Below are positions 1-7,672 of a stretch of 9,257 bases of DNA, piece by piece. The notes beneath the pieces were generated by a model that was not told the DNA's origin, searched no databases, and worked only from the letters and a program-made list of their open reading frames with translations. Both the position numbers and the translations under genes were made by a program. Positions within the stretch are counted from its first letter, which is position 1; each line of letters starts with the position of its first letter. Origin of the DNA: CAZJFC01 sp964545245 (GTDB lineage Bacteria; Pseudomonadota; Alphaproteobacteria; Rickettsiales; 21-14-0-20-44-7); contig CAZJFC010000065.1 in the NCBI GenBank assembly GCA_964545245.1, forward strand, positions 1-9,257. The letters run 5' to 3'.

Positions 1-1832
1 CCCGTCTGAACCAGGGCATCAGTGTTAAGGAGCACACCATAATTACCGGTCCCGGTGGCGTTGCTACCACCAAATCCGACCAGTTTTATGGCGCCGCTAT
101 TGCTGATGATTTGATTGGCGCCGACAGAAATACCGCGATTGTTCTCGCCCGTCCCGCTGCCACCAATACCGGTTATTTCAATCTTACCGCTGTCGCTTTC
201 TATCTTACCGCTACCACTGAGATTCACAGCATATCCGGAGCTATTACCGCTTATACCGGTAATTTTAATTTCACCACTTCCGGTAGTTTTGACAATCCCT
301 CCTCTGAGGTAAACGCCATGTGCGGATGAATTTCCACCACCTCCGCCTTCAATATCTATATTCCCGCCGGTTTGAACAAGCGCATTGGTATGAATATAAA
401 CACCGTAATTGCTTGTCCCCACCGCATTCTGCCCACCGGTTCCTTTCAGAACTATCTCACCGGTATTACTGATGATCTTGTTGGTGCCGCTGCTGGAAAG
501 GTTAATACCGTAGTTGCTGCCGCCCTCTCCACTGCCGCCGGTTCCGCTCACCTCAATCTTGCCGCTGTTGCTTTCGATTATGCCGCTATTATTGAGGAAA
601 ACACCATAATTTCCTGCACCTGTACCAGCACCTCCGGTACCGGTAATTTTAATTTCACCACCGCCGGTAGTTTTTACAGCCCCTCCGTTGAGGTAAACAC
701 CATATCCGCTTGAGTTTCCATCGCCTTCGCCCTCAATTTCAATATTTCCCCCGGTTTGAACAAGGGCGTTGGTATTAAGATAAACACCGGAGTTATCAGA
801 ACCCGCTGCATTGCTGCCTCCGTAGCCCTTAAGGGTTATCTTGCCGCTGGTGCTGGTGATTTTGTTGGTGCCGGAGTTGCTGAGATAAACGCCGTAATTC
901 GAACCGCCATTGCCACTGCTGCCGGTACCGGTTATCTCGATTTTACCGCTGTCACTCTCTATTACGCCGTTATTGGTGATGAGAATACCATAACCACCTA
1001 TGTCATCGCCGGTTCCGCCGGTGCCAGTTATTGTAATCTGGCCACTTCCGGTAGCTTTCACAGTAGCACCATTAATCGATACCCCGCGAATGAGAGACTG
1101 CCCGCCGCCTTCACCCTCGATTTTGATGTTACCCCCGGTCTGAACCAATGAATCTGTATGAAGATAAACACCGTAATTGTATTCACCTGCCGCATTCTGC
1201 CCGCCGGTGCCTTTCAGGATTATTTCGCCCGTGTTGCTGGTAATTTTGTTGATGCCGACATCGGAAAAGTGAATACCGGCACTGAGGAGGTTACCGCCTC
1301 CACTTCCACCAGTGCCTGTTACCTCGATGCTGCCGCTATCACTTTTGATTCTGCCGCCGCCCTCAAGCAAAACACCGCGATTACCGCTCCCCGTACCACC
1401 GGAGCCTTCGCCATTGATTTTAATCGAGCCGGTGCCGGTTGCCTTGATAAACCCACCGTTCAGGACTACGCCAACTCCATTACTACCACTTCCGCCGGCG
1501 ATACCTTCAATATTGATATTACCGCCAGTCTGGACAAGTGAAGTAGTACCGTTCACGTAAATACCATAACCCTTGTTGGTGCCGCCGCTGCCGCCGTAGC
1601 CTTTCAGCGTTATCGCCCCGGTATCACTGGTAATTGTGTTTGTACCGGCGTTGGAAATTATAATACCATAGTTATCAATACCGTTCCCGGCACCACCGGT
1701 GCCCTTGACTTCGATCGCTCCGCTGGTGCTCTCAATCGCACTGTCGTTGGTCAGGAAAATACCTCTTCTGGTCCCGCCCGAACTATATCCTTCACCTGTA
1801 AGCTTAATATCACCCGCGCCGGAGCTGAGTTT
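1..1832 (-). repeat. Four-phase modular repeat array within TpsA
   Basis: From residue about 606 the adhesin consists of nineteen modules of roughly 30-34 residues plus the start of a twentieth. Four module types recur in strict order. A begins LVQTGGNIxIEG. B begins xVKTTGSGEIKITG. C begins GxIESDSGKIEITG. D begins TNKITSxTGEIxLKG. Most modules end in a YGVYL-like strand followed by an Asn/Gly turn. The A-type landmark (plus-strand TTTGAACAAG and variants) has its central G at 8, 374, 758, 1142 and 1532, giving supermodule lengths of 366, 384, 384 and 390 bp, all multiples of three. The first modules (about 1530-1832) are the most diverged. Module types resemble their own type in other supermodules more than their neighbours, which suggests growth by duplication of the whole B-C-D-A block. 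Confidence 0.9.
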
Positions 1833-3647
1833 TGAACCATCAAGAACAATACCACGATCGTTAACAGTATTACCCAGAGCCGCCTTGTTCAGAGGGTCAT
1901 CACCGCCGCCGAGGATGATGTTGCCGCCGGAGGAGATAATGTTGGTGTTGGTAAGCGCTATGGCACCGCTATCAATTCCGTCCGCGTTCGAGTTAAGAAT
2001 AACATCACCGCCACCTGAGTTGATGGTGAAGTCTGTGAGGACGATGTCATTACCCGCATTGAAGCGTACATTTCCGCCCGTGGTAGTGCGTGTGGTGTTG
2101 ATAGTACCTTCCGATGAGGTGTAGATATTTCCGCTCGTTGCAGTAAGCGTCACGTTGCGGTCGGCTACCACATCGAGAATATCACCACCGAAATCGAGGT
2201 TGATGTAATCATCGGCAATGAGGTCGATGTTGCTGCCGATACTCATCGTCTCAAGCTGCGCTACGCTGAATGTGTTTTCTTCGTCACCCGGTATTGAGCT
2301 GTGGGTTATGGTGATATTCGCAGGGTCAAGAAGCCAGGTTCCGGTGCTGCCTTTCGGCGCGGTGGTGAACACTAATCCGCCCACTGTCAGCTTGTTCTTG
2401 CCGGAGGTTTCTACGAAGCCGCCGTTACCACCCTGTGCTCCACCTTTTGCCTCTGTGCGTCCACGATAAACAGTTTTATCATCACTCCAGAAGATTACCC
2501 TTCCGCCATCGCCTTTCACAAGCGCGTTTGCGGTTACCAGTGAGCCTTCCTCTACAGTGAGATTTTTAGCAGCAGCAGTTTTACCTTTACCTAAATAATC
2601 GCCGCCGATCTTAATATCCCCGCCACCGCTATGGCCATCTGCATAGACCCTTGCATTACGGCGCAGCGTAATATCATCACCAAGGATCTCTACCTTGCCG
2701 CCTTTCTGGCCGTTTCCTTTCCCTGAAACATCAAGCTTGCCATCAATGATGACTGTGCTGCTGCCGGATTTTTTGCCTTTATCTGCAGCCACATTCCCTT
2801 TAACGGCATTAGCACCTTCGGCATAAACATAAATCTTGCCGTTTTTACTTCCAAAGCTGGTTGCGACGAGACTACCCTTGATTTTAATCAGGCTATTAAC
2901 CGTCTGCTTACCTGCCGCCGCTGTTAACTTGATCTCACCGCCTGCCGCATTAATCGCCCCGGTGTTTTCAACCAGTTGAGATTGCAGCTTATCCCCTGCC
3001 TTAACCTCAATCAGGCCGTCACCATATAAATCCAGGGTGAAGCTGTCACCAGACGCAAGCTGCACCTTACCAAGTTTGGCGTTTATCGTCCCGTGGTTCG
3101 AGACGTTCGGTGCCACCATGCCAACCAGCCCGGCATCCTTTGCTGTGATTGTGCCTTCGTTCACAATTGCCGCATTAGGGTTGCCGGAAATATTGAACTT
3201 CATGTTACCTTTCATGAAGTCCTTGTTTTTGATATCGGCTGTGGTTGTCACCAGCCCGTTAACGTCAATCTTAGAACCCTTGCCGTATAAAACGCCGTTA
3301 GGGTTAACGATTATAACATTGCCGTTAGCCGTGAGTTTTCCCATTATCTTTGATGGGGTCCCACTTCCTACGCGGTTGAGCGCGACCGCGCTGGAGTTGG
3401 GCTGGTGAAACTGTGTATGTTCGTCAGGGGCGATATCAAATTTACGCCAGTCAATTATGACACGCTTGGTTTTCTGCTTGATATCTAACTTTTTGCCTTT
3501 ACTGGTGATTGTGGCTGAACCGCCTACTACAACGCCGCCTTCCGGATTCGCGTGTGATGAAAATGGGAATAATACAAGCGCCAATGCAGATAGCTGCCCG
3601 ACCCCTGACAAAATCGTCGTAGAAAAATATTTGTGATTTGCGCTCAT
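1..3647 (-). CDS. Filamentous-haemagglutinin-like TPS exoprotein (TpsA), 3' end outside the window
   Basis: Large secreted adhesin of the two-partner secretion type, expected to cross the outer membrane through the TpsB encoded next door. The reading frame is open from an ATG at 3647-3645 to the left edge, 1215 codons without a stop. Residues 1-33 form a signal peptide with a hydrophobic core (ALALVLFPF) and probable cleavage after SSHA. Residues 34 to about 250 match the haemagglutination/TPS domain: VIIDWRKFDI near 63, NSSAVALNRV at 84-93, and the hallmark NPNG at 115-118 inside VIIVNPNGVLYG. The sequence GTWLLDPANITI at 436-447 is a segment often seen in FHA-like adhesins. From residue about 606 to the edge the protein is Gly/Ser/Thr/Asn-rich modular repeats, consistent with a right-handed beta-helix. 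No Shine-Dalgarno is visible before the ATG. The C-terminus is not in the window, so neither total size nor a C-terminal toxin or anchor can be judged. The domain assignment is secure; adhesion as the role is inferred from the family. Confidence 0.93.
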   Translation of the reverse strand, partial: MSANHKYFSTTILSGVGQLSALALVLFPFSSHANPEGGVVVGGSATITSKGKKLDIKQKTKRVIIDWRKFDIAPDEHTQFHQPNSSAVALNRVGSGTPSKIMGKLTANGNVIIVNPNGVLYGKGSKIDVNGLVTTTADIKNKDFMKGNMKFNISGNPNAAIVNEGTITAKDAGLVGMVAPNVSNHGTINAKLGKVQLASGDSFTLDLYGDGLIEVKAGDKLQSQLVENTGAINAAGGEIKLTAAAGKQTVNSLIKIKGSLVATSFGSKNGKIYVYAEGANAVKGNVAADKGKKSGSSTVIIDGKLDVSGKGNGQKGGKVEILGDDITLRRNARVYADGHSGGGDIKIGGDYLGKGKTAAAKNLTVEEGSLVTANALVKGDGGRVIFWSDDKTVYRGRTEAKGGAQGGNGGFVETSGKNKLTVGGLVFTTAPKGSTGTWLLDPANITITHSSIPGDEENTFSVAQLETMSIGSNIDLIADDYINLDFGGDILDVVADRNVTLTATSGNIYTSSEGTINTTRTTTGGNVRFNAGNDIVLTDFTINSGGGDVILNSNADGIDSGAIALTNTNIISSGGNIILGGGDDPLNKAALGNTVNDRGIVLDGSKLSSGAGDIKLTGEGYSSGGTRRGIFLTNDSAIESTSGAIEVKGTGGAGNGIDNYGIIISNAGTNTITSDTGAITLKGYGGSGGTNKGYGIYVNGTTSLVQTGGNINIEGIAGGSGSNGVGVVLNGGFIKATGTGSIKINGEGSGGTGSGNRGVLLEGGGRIKSDSGSIEVTGTGGSGGGNLLSAGIHFSDVGINKITSNTGEIILKGTGGQNAAGEYNYGVYLHTDSLVQTGGNIKIEGEGGGQSLIRGVSINGATVKATGSGQITITGTGGTGDDIGGYGILITNNGVIESDSGKIEITGTGSSGNGGSNYGVYLSNSGTNKITSTSGKITLKGYGGSNAAGSDNSGVYLNTNALVQTGGNIEIEGEGDGNSSGYGVYLNGGAVKTTGGGEIKITGTGGAGTGAGNYGVFLNNSGIIESNSGKIEVSGTGGSGEGGSNYGINLSSSGTNKIISNTGEIVLKGTGGQNAVGTSNYGVYIHTNALVQTGGNIDIEGGGGGNSSAHGVYLRGGIVKTTGSGEIKITGISGNSSGYAVNLSGSGKIESDSGKIEITGIGGSGTGENNRGISVGANQIISNSGAIKLVGFGGSNATGTGNYGVLLNTDALVQT

Positions 3648-3737
3648 TACAATATTAATTATAAGCGCTAAGTGGTTATTAATTAGTTAATATATGTCAG
3701 TTTTATTACGACATTTCCACACTATCCGAAATAAGTG

Positions 3738-3747
3738 CAGCTAGCTG
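3738..3747. promoter_or_regulatory. 10-bp palindrome, possible operator between tpsA and tpsB
   Basis: CAGCTAGCTG is a perfect palindrome in the divergent spacer. A related shorter palindrome, TAGCTA, occurs at 3763-3768. The location would suit a regulator acting on both genes, but a 10-bp palindrome can occur by chance and no regulator gene is present in the window. Confidence 0.25.
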
Positions 3748-3825
3748 ATTTTACTTGAAAAATAGCTAAAAATCCTGTTTGCATATGGGGCTTGGATACT
3801 AGGCACAGCACACTCAGGTTACTAA

Positions 3826-3829
3826 AGGA
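3826..3829 (+). promoter_or_regulatory. Ribosome binding site that decides the tpsB TTG start
   Basis: AGGA (in AAAGGAC) lies 6 bases before a TTG at 3836. The first in-frame ATG (3860) has no such site, and starting there would shorten the signal peptide's N-region. The TTG is therefore the preferred start. Confidence 0.6.
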
Positions 3830-3835
3830 CTATTT

Positions 3836-5527
3836 TTGAATATAAAGCATTGTTATATAATGGCATTTATCTGCCACCTTGCTAATTTTTCTATCGCAAC
3901 AAATGCAAATGCCGCGAGCGGCCTGCCTGCGCCTGCTGATATTGACAGAATCCGCCCGATACAGGAAAGTTTCAGACCGCCGGATATCTCACGGGAAGAA
4001 CTTGTGGAACACTCAGAGCAGGAAATTACTGGTGCGCCGGAAGGCTCAGAGTCAGTAGAAATTAATATATCCGGCATCAATATCGTAGGGATGACCGTCT
4101 TCACTAAAGAGGAAATAGAGCCAACCTATAAAGAATTCCTTAATAAAGCTACCACTCTTGATTCATTATGGAAAATCACCGCCAATATTACAAAAAAGTA
4201 CCGTAGTTCCGGCTATGCTTTTTCGATGGCCTATATTCCTCCTCAGGAAATTGGAGGTAATGAAATAACTATTAACGTTGTTGAAGGTTTTATATCAAAT
4301 GTTAATATCCAGTCAGAGCAAAGAGATAATTCCAAGATCAATGAACTAGTTGCAAGAATACGCTCCGAAAAGCCGCTAAATATTAAAAACCTTGAAAGCC
4401 AGTTGCTGAAACTTAATGATCTTCCCGGACATGCCTACCGTGCCATTATGGATATAGACGAGGAAGCTGAAGAAGATGGAGCTATCCAGCTTAGCCTGGT
4501 CCCCCTTAAAAAGCAAAGCGTAGCCATGATAAGTATCGATAATTACGGTTCGCGCTTTCTTGGGCCGCATGAATTGACCGGTATATACAGCACAAATATC
4601 GCAGATATAGCACAAACAACAATCTCCACACTACTAACGCCTGACAGCGAACTTTCCTATGGAGGCCTTCATAACCAGATTTTCATTACCCCGGAATTAA
4701 ACCTTGAGATATATGGAAGCTATACTGAAGCCGAGCCAGGCTATACACTCAAAAGCCTTGATATTGAGAGCCAGTCCACCACCTTGGGTGTTGCGGCGAA
4801 ATACCAATTCATAAGGCAACGCGATACAAACCTTACAGGACGGATTGCACTCGAAGGAAGGAATACCAATTCTGATATTGCCGGGACAGCACTTGTACGC
4901 GATAGGATACGTTCCGCATCTATGCAGCTCTCGTCAGAGTTTGCAGATTCACTTGATGCCCATAATGAACTTAGTGTCAAGCTAAGCCAGGGGCTTAAAA
5001 TCTTTAACTCAAGCGAAGACGGCGACATGAACTTATCGCGTGATAAGGCAAAGCCCAACTTTGTAAAAGTGAATATTGAAGCCAGCCGTAGCCAGCCGCT
5101 ATATAACTCTTGGTTTTTGGAAACTGCCCTTAGCGCGCAATGGGCAAATAAGCCGCTTTACTCATCTGAGCAATTTGGCTTCGGTGGTATCTCACTAGGT
5201 AAAGCATATGACAGCTCTGAAATTGTCGGAGACAAGGGAATATCCTTTGGTATTGAGCTTGGATATAACGGCCTTGATAGCATTGGCTTATTCAGCTTTG
5301 TCCCATATGGTTTTTATGATGTAGGTAAAATATGGAACCTTGATAAGTCATTAACATCCCATGATAGCGGCAGTTCTGCCGGCGCAGGCATAAGAATGTA
5401 TTCTGAAATCGGCTTTAGTGCAGATTTCGCAGTAGCCTTCCCGTTAACTAAAAATATTTCAACACCGCTATACGGGCAGGATGAAAACGACCCAAGGTTC
5501 TTATTCTCAACTTCCTATAATTTTTAA
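3836..5527 (+). CDS. TpsB-type outer-membrane transporter (FhaC/ShlB family)
   Basis: Outer-membrane pore that recognises and exports the cognate TpsA; the 563-residue length is normal for the family. Residues 1-26 form a signal peptide ending ANA, with ASGLPAP following. A Pro-rich N-terminal stretch leads to POTRA1 at about 75-152, with the typical GYAFSMAYIPPQEI and VVEGFI segments, and POTRA2 at about 153-225. The rest is the ShlB-type beta barrel. The L6-loop signature is FGFGGISLGKAYDSSEIVGDKG around 447-468, so Lys 456 stands where the family normally has the Arg of VRGY/GRAY. YDVGKIWN (494-501) and SAGAGIRM (514-521) are typical late barrel strands. The final residue is Phe, as expected for BAM-dependent insertion. 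The start is TTG at 3836. The gene is transcribed away from tpsA and ends 3 bp from the convergent downstream gene. Confidence 0.94.
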   Translation: MNIKHCYIMAFICHLANFSIATNANAASGLPAPADIDRIRPIQESFRPPDISREELVEHSEQEITGAPEGSESVEINISGINIVGMTVFTKEEIEPTYKEFLNKATTLDSLWKITANITKKYRSSGYAFSMAYIPPQEIGGNEITINVVEGFISNVNIQSEQRDNSKINELVARIRSEKPLNIKNLESQLLKLNDLPGHAYRAIMDIDEEAEEDGAIQLSLVPLKKQSVAMISIDNYGSRFLGPHELTGIYSTNIADIAQTTISTLLTPDSELSYGGLHNQIFITPELNLEIYGSYTEAEPGYTLKSLDIESQSTTLGVAAKYQFIRQRDTNLTGRIALEGRNTNSDIAGTALVRDRIRSASMQLSSEFADSLDAHNELSVKLSQGLKIFNSSEDGDMNLSRDKAKPNFVKVNIEASRSQPLYNSWFLETALSAQWANKPLYSSEQFGFGGISLGKAYDSSEIVGDKGISFGIELGYNGLDSIGLFSFVPYGFYDVGKIWNLDKSLTSHDSGSSAGAGIRMYSEIGFSADFAVAFPLTKNISTPLYGQDENDPRFLFSTSYNF

Positions 5528-5530
5528 GGC

Positions 5531-6028
5531 CTAATAAACGAGGTACATTACCGCGGCCATTAACCCCATCCCCACATTCTCAAGTATACTGACCGTACTC
5601 AGCGGAACATTCAGGACAGTACCAAGACAGGCACAATTCACTTTCAATCCATTCCTGATACTCGAAACCACGCCGACGGCACCGACTGACATCACGACAA
5701 TAGTCGCAAGGTTTGTAAAATCAGAATATCGCCCGGACAGATATAGCAATCCAAGGCCCAACTCAATGAATGGGTAGATAAAACCATATGCGGCAAATCT
5801 TTTTGCAATGAGGTCATACATACTAAAGCCCTTTGCAAAAGCTGAAATATCAAACAGCTTTAGCATTGCAAAAATCAGGAAAAAAATCCCCATAAAGTGA
5901 TTCATGAATCTCATGGCGGAAAAGCCTTGCCCGGATAACCCCAGAGCAACAGAGGCAAGCACCGCCAGCAAGATTATAACAATCAGCGGCTGGTAGCTTA
6001 TAATTTTGGACTTCAGGCTTTGTGTCAT
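5531..6028 (-). CDS. MauE/DoxX-like redox-associated membrane protein
   Basis: Small integral inner-membrane protein of 165 residues with five hydrophobic stretches, at about 13-30, 40-60, 78-98, 103-124 and 147-164. A CxC motif, NCACLG (C132, C134), sits between the fourth and fifth segments, the place where MauE-type proteins carry their conserved cysteine pair. MauE is known from methylamine dehydrogenase maturation, and the wider family is thought to handle thiol or electron transfer. No mau genes or thioredoxin partner lie nearby, so the substrate is unknown. The start ATG at 6028 has GAGGAG at 6046-6041, a rather long 12-base spacing. It converges with tpsB with only 3 bp between the stop codons and diverges from the MFS gene. 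DoxX-like is the alternative label; the membrane-protein call is firm, the family moderately so. Confidence 0.75.
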   Translation of the reverse strand: MTQSLKSKIISYQPLIVIILLAVLASVALGLSGQGFSAMRFMNHFMGIFFLIFAMLKLFDISAFAKGFSMYDLIAKRFAAYGFIYPFIELGLGLLYLSGRYSDFTNLATIVVMSVGAVGVVSSIRNGLKVNCACLGTVLNVPLSTVSILENVGMGLMAAVMYLVY

Positions 6029-6136
6029 ATGTCCATTCTACTCCTCAATCGCTTTTATCTCAATTGAATTATAAATTGATTTCAAAGCATTCTTGATTAT
6101 TCTCGCCAGAAACTTCAGGGCAACTCAAAGAAATAT
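6029..6136. promoter_or_regulatory. Divergent spacer between the MauE-like and MFS genes
   Basis: This 108-bp AT-rich spacer must hold the start signals for both genes. It contains an inverted repeat TCAATT-N8-AATTGA at 6060-6079. No promoter matches the sigma-70 consensus well in either direction. The MFS start has only a weak purine run (AAAGAAA) before it. Confidence 0.3.
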
Positions 6137-7441
6137 ATGGCAAAAAAAGACTCTTCTACAAAAACATCAAAATCAGAGAAGCAATCGATTCGTAAAGTGA
6201 TAATAGCTGGAATGATAGGTAATGGCCTTGAATGGTATGATTACGCATTATATGGCTTCCTTGCGCCAATTATCAGCAAACTATTTTTTCCCTCGGAAAA
6301 TGAATTTGTTTCATTAGTAGCGACATTCGGCGTGTTTGCCGCTGGCTTTGTAATGCGCCCATTAGGGGCCATAATATTTGGCTATATAGGTGATAAATAT
6401 GGCCGCAAGATTTCACTCGCGCTTTCAATTTTGTTAATGGCGATTCCTACAGCAATGGTCGCTTTCCTGCCTACCTACGAATCGATAGGTATTGCAGCCC
6501 CAATTTTGCTGACAATCATAAGGTTACTTCAGGGGCTTGCCCTTGGCGGGGAATTCAGCGGTTCAATTACCTATATTGTTGAACACGCCTCAGTCAAACA
6601 CCGCGGGATAGCAGGCAGCACCTCCATCATCAGCCTTATCCTGGGGATGCTGCTTGGCTCTGCCACAGCCATGTTCTTTGCTTCAATCCTTTCGGAAGAA
6701 GCCTTTGAATCATGGGGATGGAGAGCGCCATTCCTGATCGGCTTATTCATTGGCTGCATTGGTTTCTATATACGTTCTTATCTTGACGAAAGCCCCGCCT
6801 ATATTGATGCAAAACGCCATAAAAAGGATTCTAAAAAACCGTTGAGAGAGCTTTTCTCAAAATACCGCGGAAACATGCTGCTGGGTATTTCATTATATGC
6901 TGCCGTAACCATCCCTTTTTATATCCTGACTGTATTCATGAACACGTTTATGTCGAAGATCCTTGGCTATTCCAACCAGGAATCACTTATTATAAACACC
7001 CTGTGCATGGTGATATTGCTGATAATTGTGCCGATAGCAGGATTAATAAGTGACCAGATTGGCCGCAAACCTGTGATGATTGCATCCCTGCTTGCCCTGA
7101 TAGCCGTTTCCTACCCGGTATTCTGGCTCATTACACAGATGGATTTTATGTATGCGCTGGTTGGGGGAATAATCTTCGCCTCAGTTCTGGCATTTTATAT
7201 TTCGCCGATTCCCGCCGTTTTGGTTGAGATATTCCCTACCTCCGTAAGGTATTCGGGTATGGCGCTTTCCTGCAACCTCTGCGCGGCATTATTTGGCGGC
7301 ACTGCCCCAATGCTGGCAGTCAGCATGATTGAACTCACCGGCAATAACCTTATCATTGCTTTTTATATAATCTTAAGCGCTTTAGTATCACTTACCGCCA
7401 TGATTTGGTATAAGGAAACATACCGCGCAGAGGTATTTTAA
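6137..7441 (+). CDS. MFS transporter, metabolite:H+ symporter (MHS/ProP-like) family
   Basis: Twelve-helix inner-membrane secondary carrier of 434 residues, normal for the MHS family, whose members import osmolytes or organic acids such as proline/betaine, citrate or alpha-ketoglutarate with protons. The family signature NGLEWYDYALYG at 29-40 lies in the first helix. MFS motif A appears twice, as GYIGDKYGRK (82-91) and GLISDQIGRK (302-311), one per half. RLLQGLALGGEFSGS (129-143), ESWGWRAPFLIG (191-202), YIRSYLDESPAY (211-222) and EIFPTSVRYSG (364-374) are all MHS-typical. A Lys/Ser-rich N-terminus of about 18 residues precedes helix 1. It lacks the long C-terminal coiled coil of E. coli ProP, so osmosensing of that type is not supported. 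The gene is complete and monocistronic. The substrate cannot be told from sequence. Confidence 0.93.
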   Translation: MAKKDSSTKTSKSEKQSIRKVIIAGMIGNGLEWYDYALYGFLAPIISKLFFPSENEFVSLVATFGVFAAGFVMRPLGAIIFGYIGDKYGRKISLALSILLMAIPTAMVAFLPTYESIGIAAPILLTIIRLLQGLALGGEFSGSITYIVEHASVKHRGIAGSTSIISLILGMLLGSATAMFFASILSEEAFESWGWRAPFLIGLFIGCIGFYIRSYLDESPAYIDAKRHKKDSKKPLRELFSKYRGNMLLGISLYAAVTIPFYILTVFMNTFMSKILGYSNQESLIINTLCMVILLIIVPIAGLISDQIGRKPVMIASLLALIAVSYPVFWLITQMDFMYALVGGIIFASVLAFYISPIPAVLVEIFPTSVRYSGMALSCNLCAALFGGTAPMLAVSMIELTGNNLIIAFYIILSALVSLTAMIWYKETYRAEVF

Positions 7442-7461
7442 TAAACACTATTAGAAAACTG

Positions 7462-7488
7462 TTGAAATTATGATTTGTATACTATAGC
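7462..7488 (+). promoter_or_regulatory. Possible promoter of the tRNA-Pro gene
   Basis: TTGAAA (7462-7467) and TATAGC (7483-7488) are 15 bp apart and would start transcription about 10-15 bases before the mature tRNA. The spacing is short and the -10 hexamer imperfect. TATACT at 7478-7483 is a better hexamer but has no -35 partner. Confidence 0.35.
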
Positions 7489-7507
7489 TTGCGCCACGTT
7501 AACGGCT

Positions 7508-7584
7508 CGGAGCGTAGCGCAGTCTGGTAGCGCAACTGGTTTGGGACCAGTGGGTCGGGGGTTCGAATCCCTCCGCTCCGACCA
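7508..7584 (+). tRNA. tRNA-Pro (anticodon TGG)
   Basis: Full cloverleaf of 77 nt including an encoded CCA. The acceptor stem CGGAGCG (7508-7514) pairs with CGCTCCG (7574-7580). The D stem GCGC (7517-7520) pairs with GCGC (7530-7533). The anticodon stem ACTGG/CCAGT (7535-7539, 7547-7551) holds loop TTTGGGA with anticodon TGG at 7542-7544. The T stem GGGGG/CCCTC (7557-7561, 7569-7573, one G-T pair) holds loop TTCGAAT. The C1-G72 pair and discriminator A73 (7581) are as in bacterial tRNA-Pro, and CCA is at 7582-7584. Its 3' part appears to serve as the integration site of the element that follows, and the gene remains intact. Confidence 0.97.
7559..7571 (+). repeat. Left attachment-site candidate (attL core) within tRNA-Pro
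   Basis: GGGTTCGAATCCC in the T-arm of the tRNA is identical to 9245-9257. If the core continues as usual it would run to the end of the tRNA gene (7584), which cannot be compared here because the window ends. Confidence 0.55.
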
Positions 7585-7628
7585 TTTTACTGAAAGCCCC
7601 TGCATTTCCTGAATTCTTATGTAACCAT

Positions 7629-7649
7629 ATCCTCATGGTGAGGGTTTTT
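7629..7649 (+). terminator. Rho-independent terminator-like hairpin after tRNA-Pro
   Basis: ATCCTCA (7629-7635), loop TGG and TGAGGGT (7639-7645) form a 7-bp stem with one T-G pair, followed by a T run to 7649. It lies 45 bp after the tRNA, inside the inserted element, so it may have come with the element. The stem is short. Confidence 0.45.
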
Positions 7650-7667
7650 GCTACGTCACTGCTACGT
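7650..7667 (+). repeat. GCTACGT direct repeat, candidate integrase arm sites (left)
   Basis: GCTACGT occurs at 7650-7656 and 7661-7667, spaced 11 bp, just upstream of the integrase start. The TGCTAC core in the same orientation recurs as a pair near the right end (9121-9143). Arm-site function is inferred from position and pairing. Confidence 0.45.
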
Positions 7668-7672
7668 TTCTG

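Larger units (their letters stand above)
3648..3835. promoter_or_regulatory. Divergent tpsA/tpsB control region
   Basis: AT-rich spacer of 188 bp between the tpsA start (minus) and the tpsB start (plus), so both promoters must lie here or inside the neighbouring genes. On the minus strand a perfect TATAAT lies at 3658-3663, only about 10 bp before the tpsA ATG, with no convincing -35 hexamer. On the plus strand TTGAAA at 3755-3760 is a possible -35 element, but no good -10 follows at standard spacing. Promoter assignments are tentative. Confidence 0.45.

Noticed and set aside
1..1832. CRISPR array or DNA-level satellite
   Set aside because: The periodicity is in frame, the units are diverged at the DNA level, there are no identical short repeats with unique spacers, and the protein frame is maintained throughout.
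111..2469. Several plus-strand open frames of 65-141 codons, Thr/Ala/Pro-rich, opposite the adhesin
   Set aside because: They are antisense shadows of the repetitive, stop-poor tpsA frame, which is continuous and has a recognisable signal peptide and TPS domain. Their similarity to one another simply mirrors the repeat.
3853..5058. Minus-strand frames of 79-105 codons inside tpsB
   Set aside because: They have no family character, and the opposite strand encodes a complete TpsB with all expected motifs.
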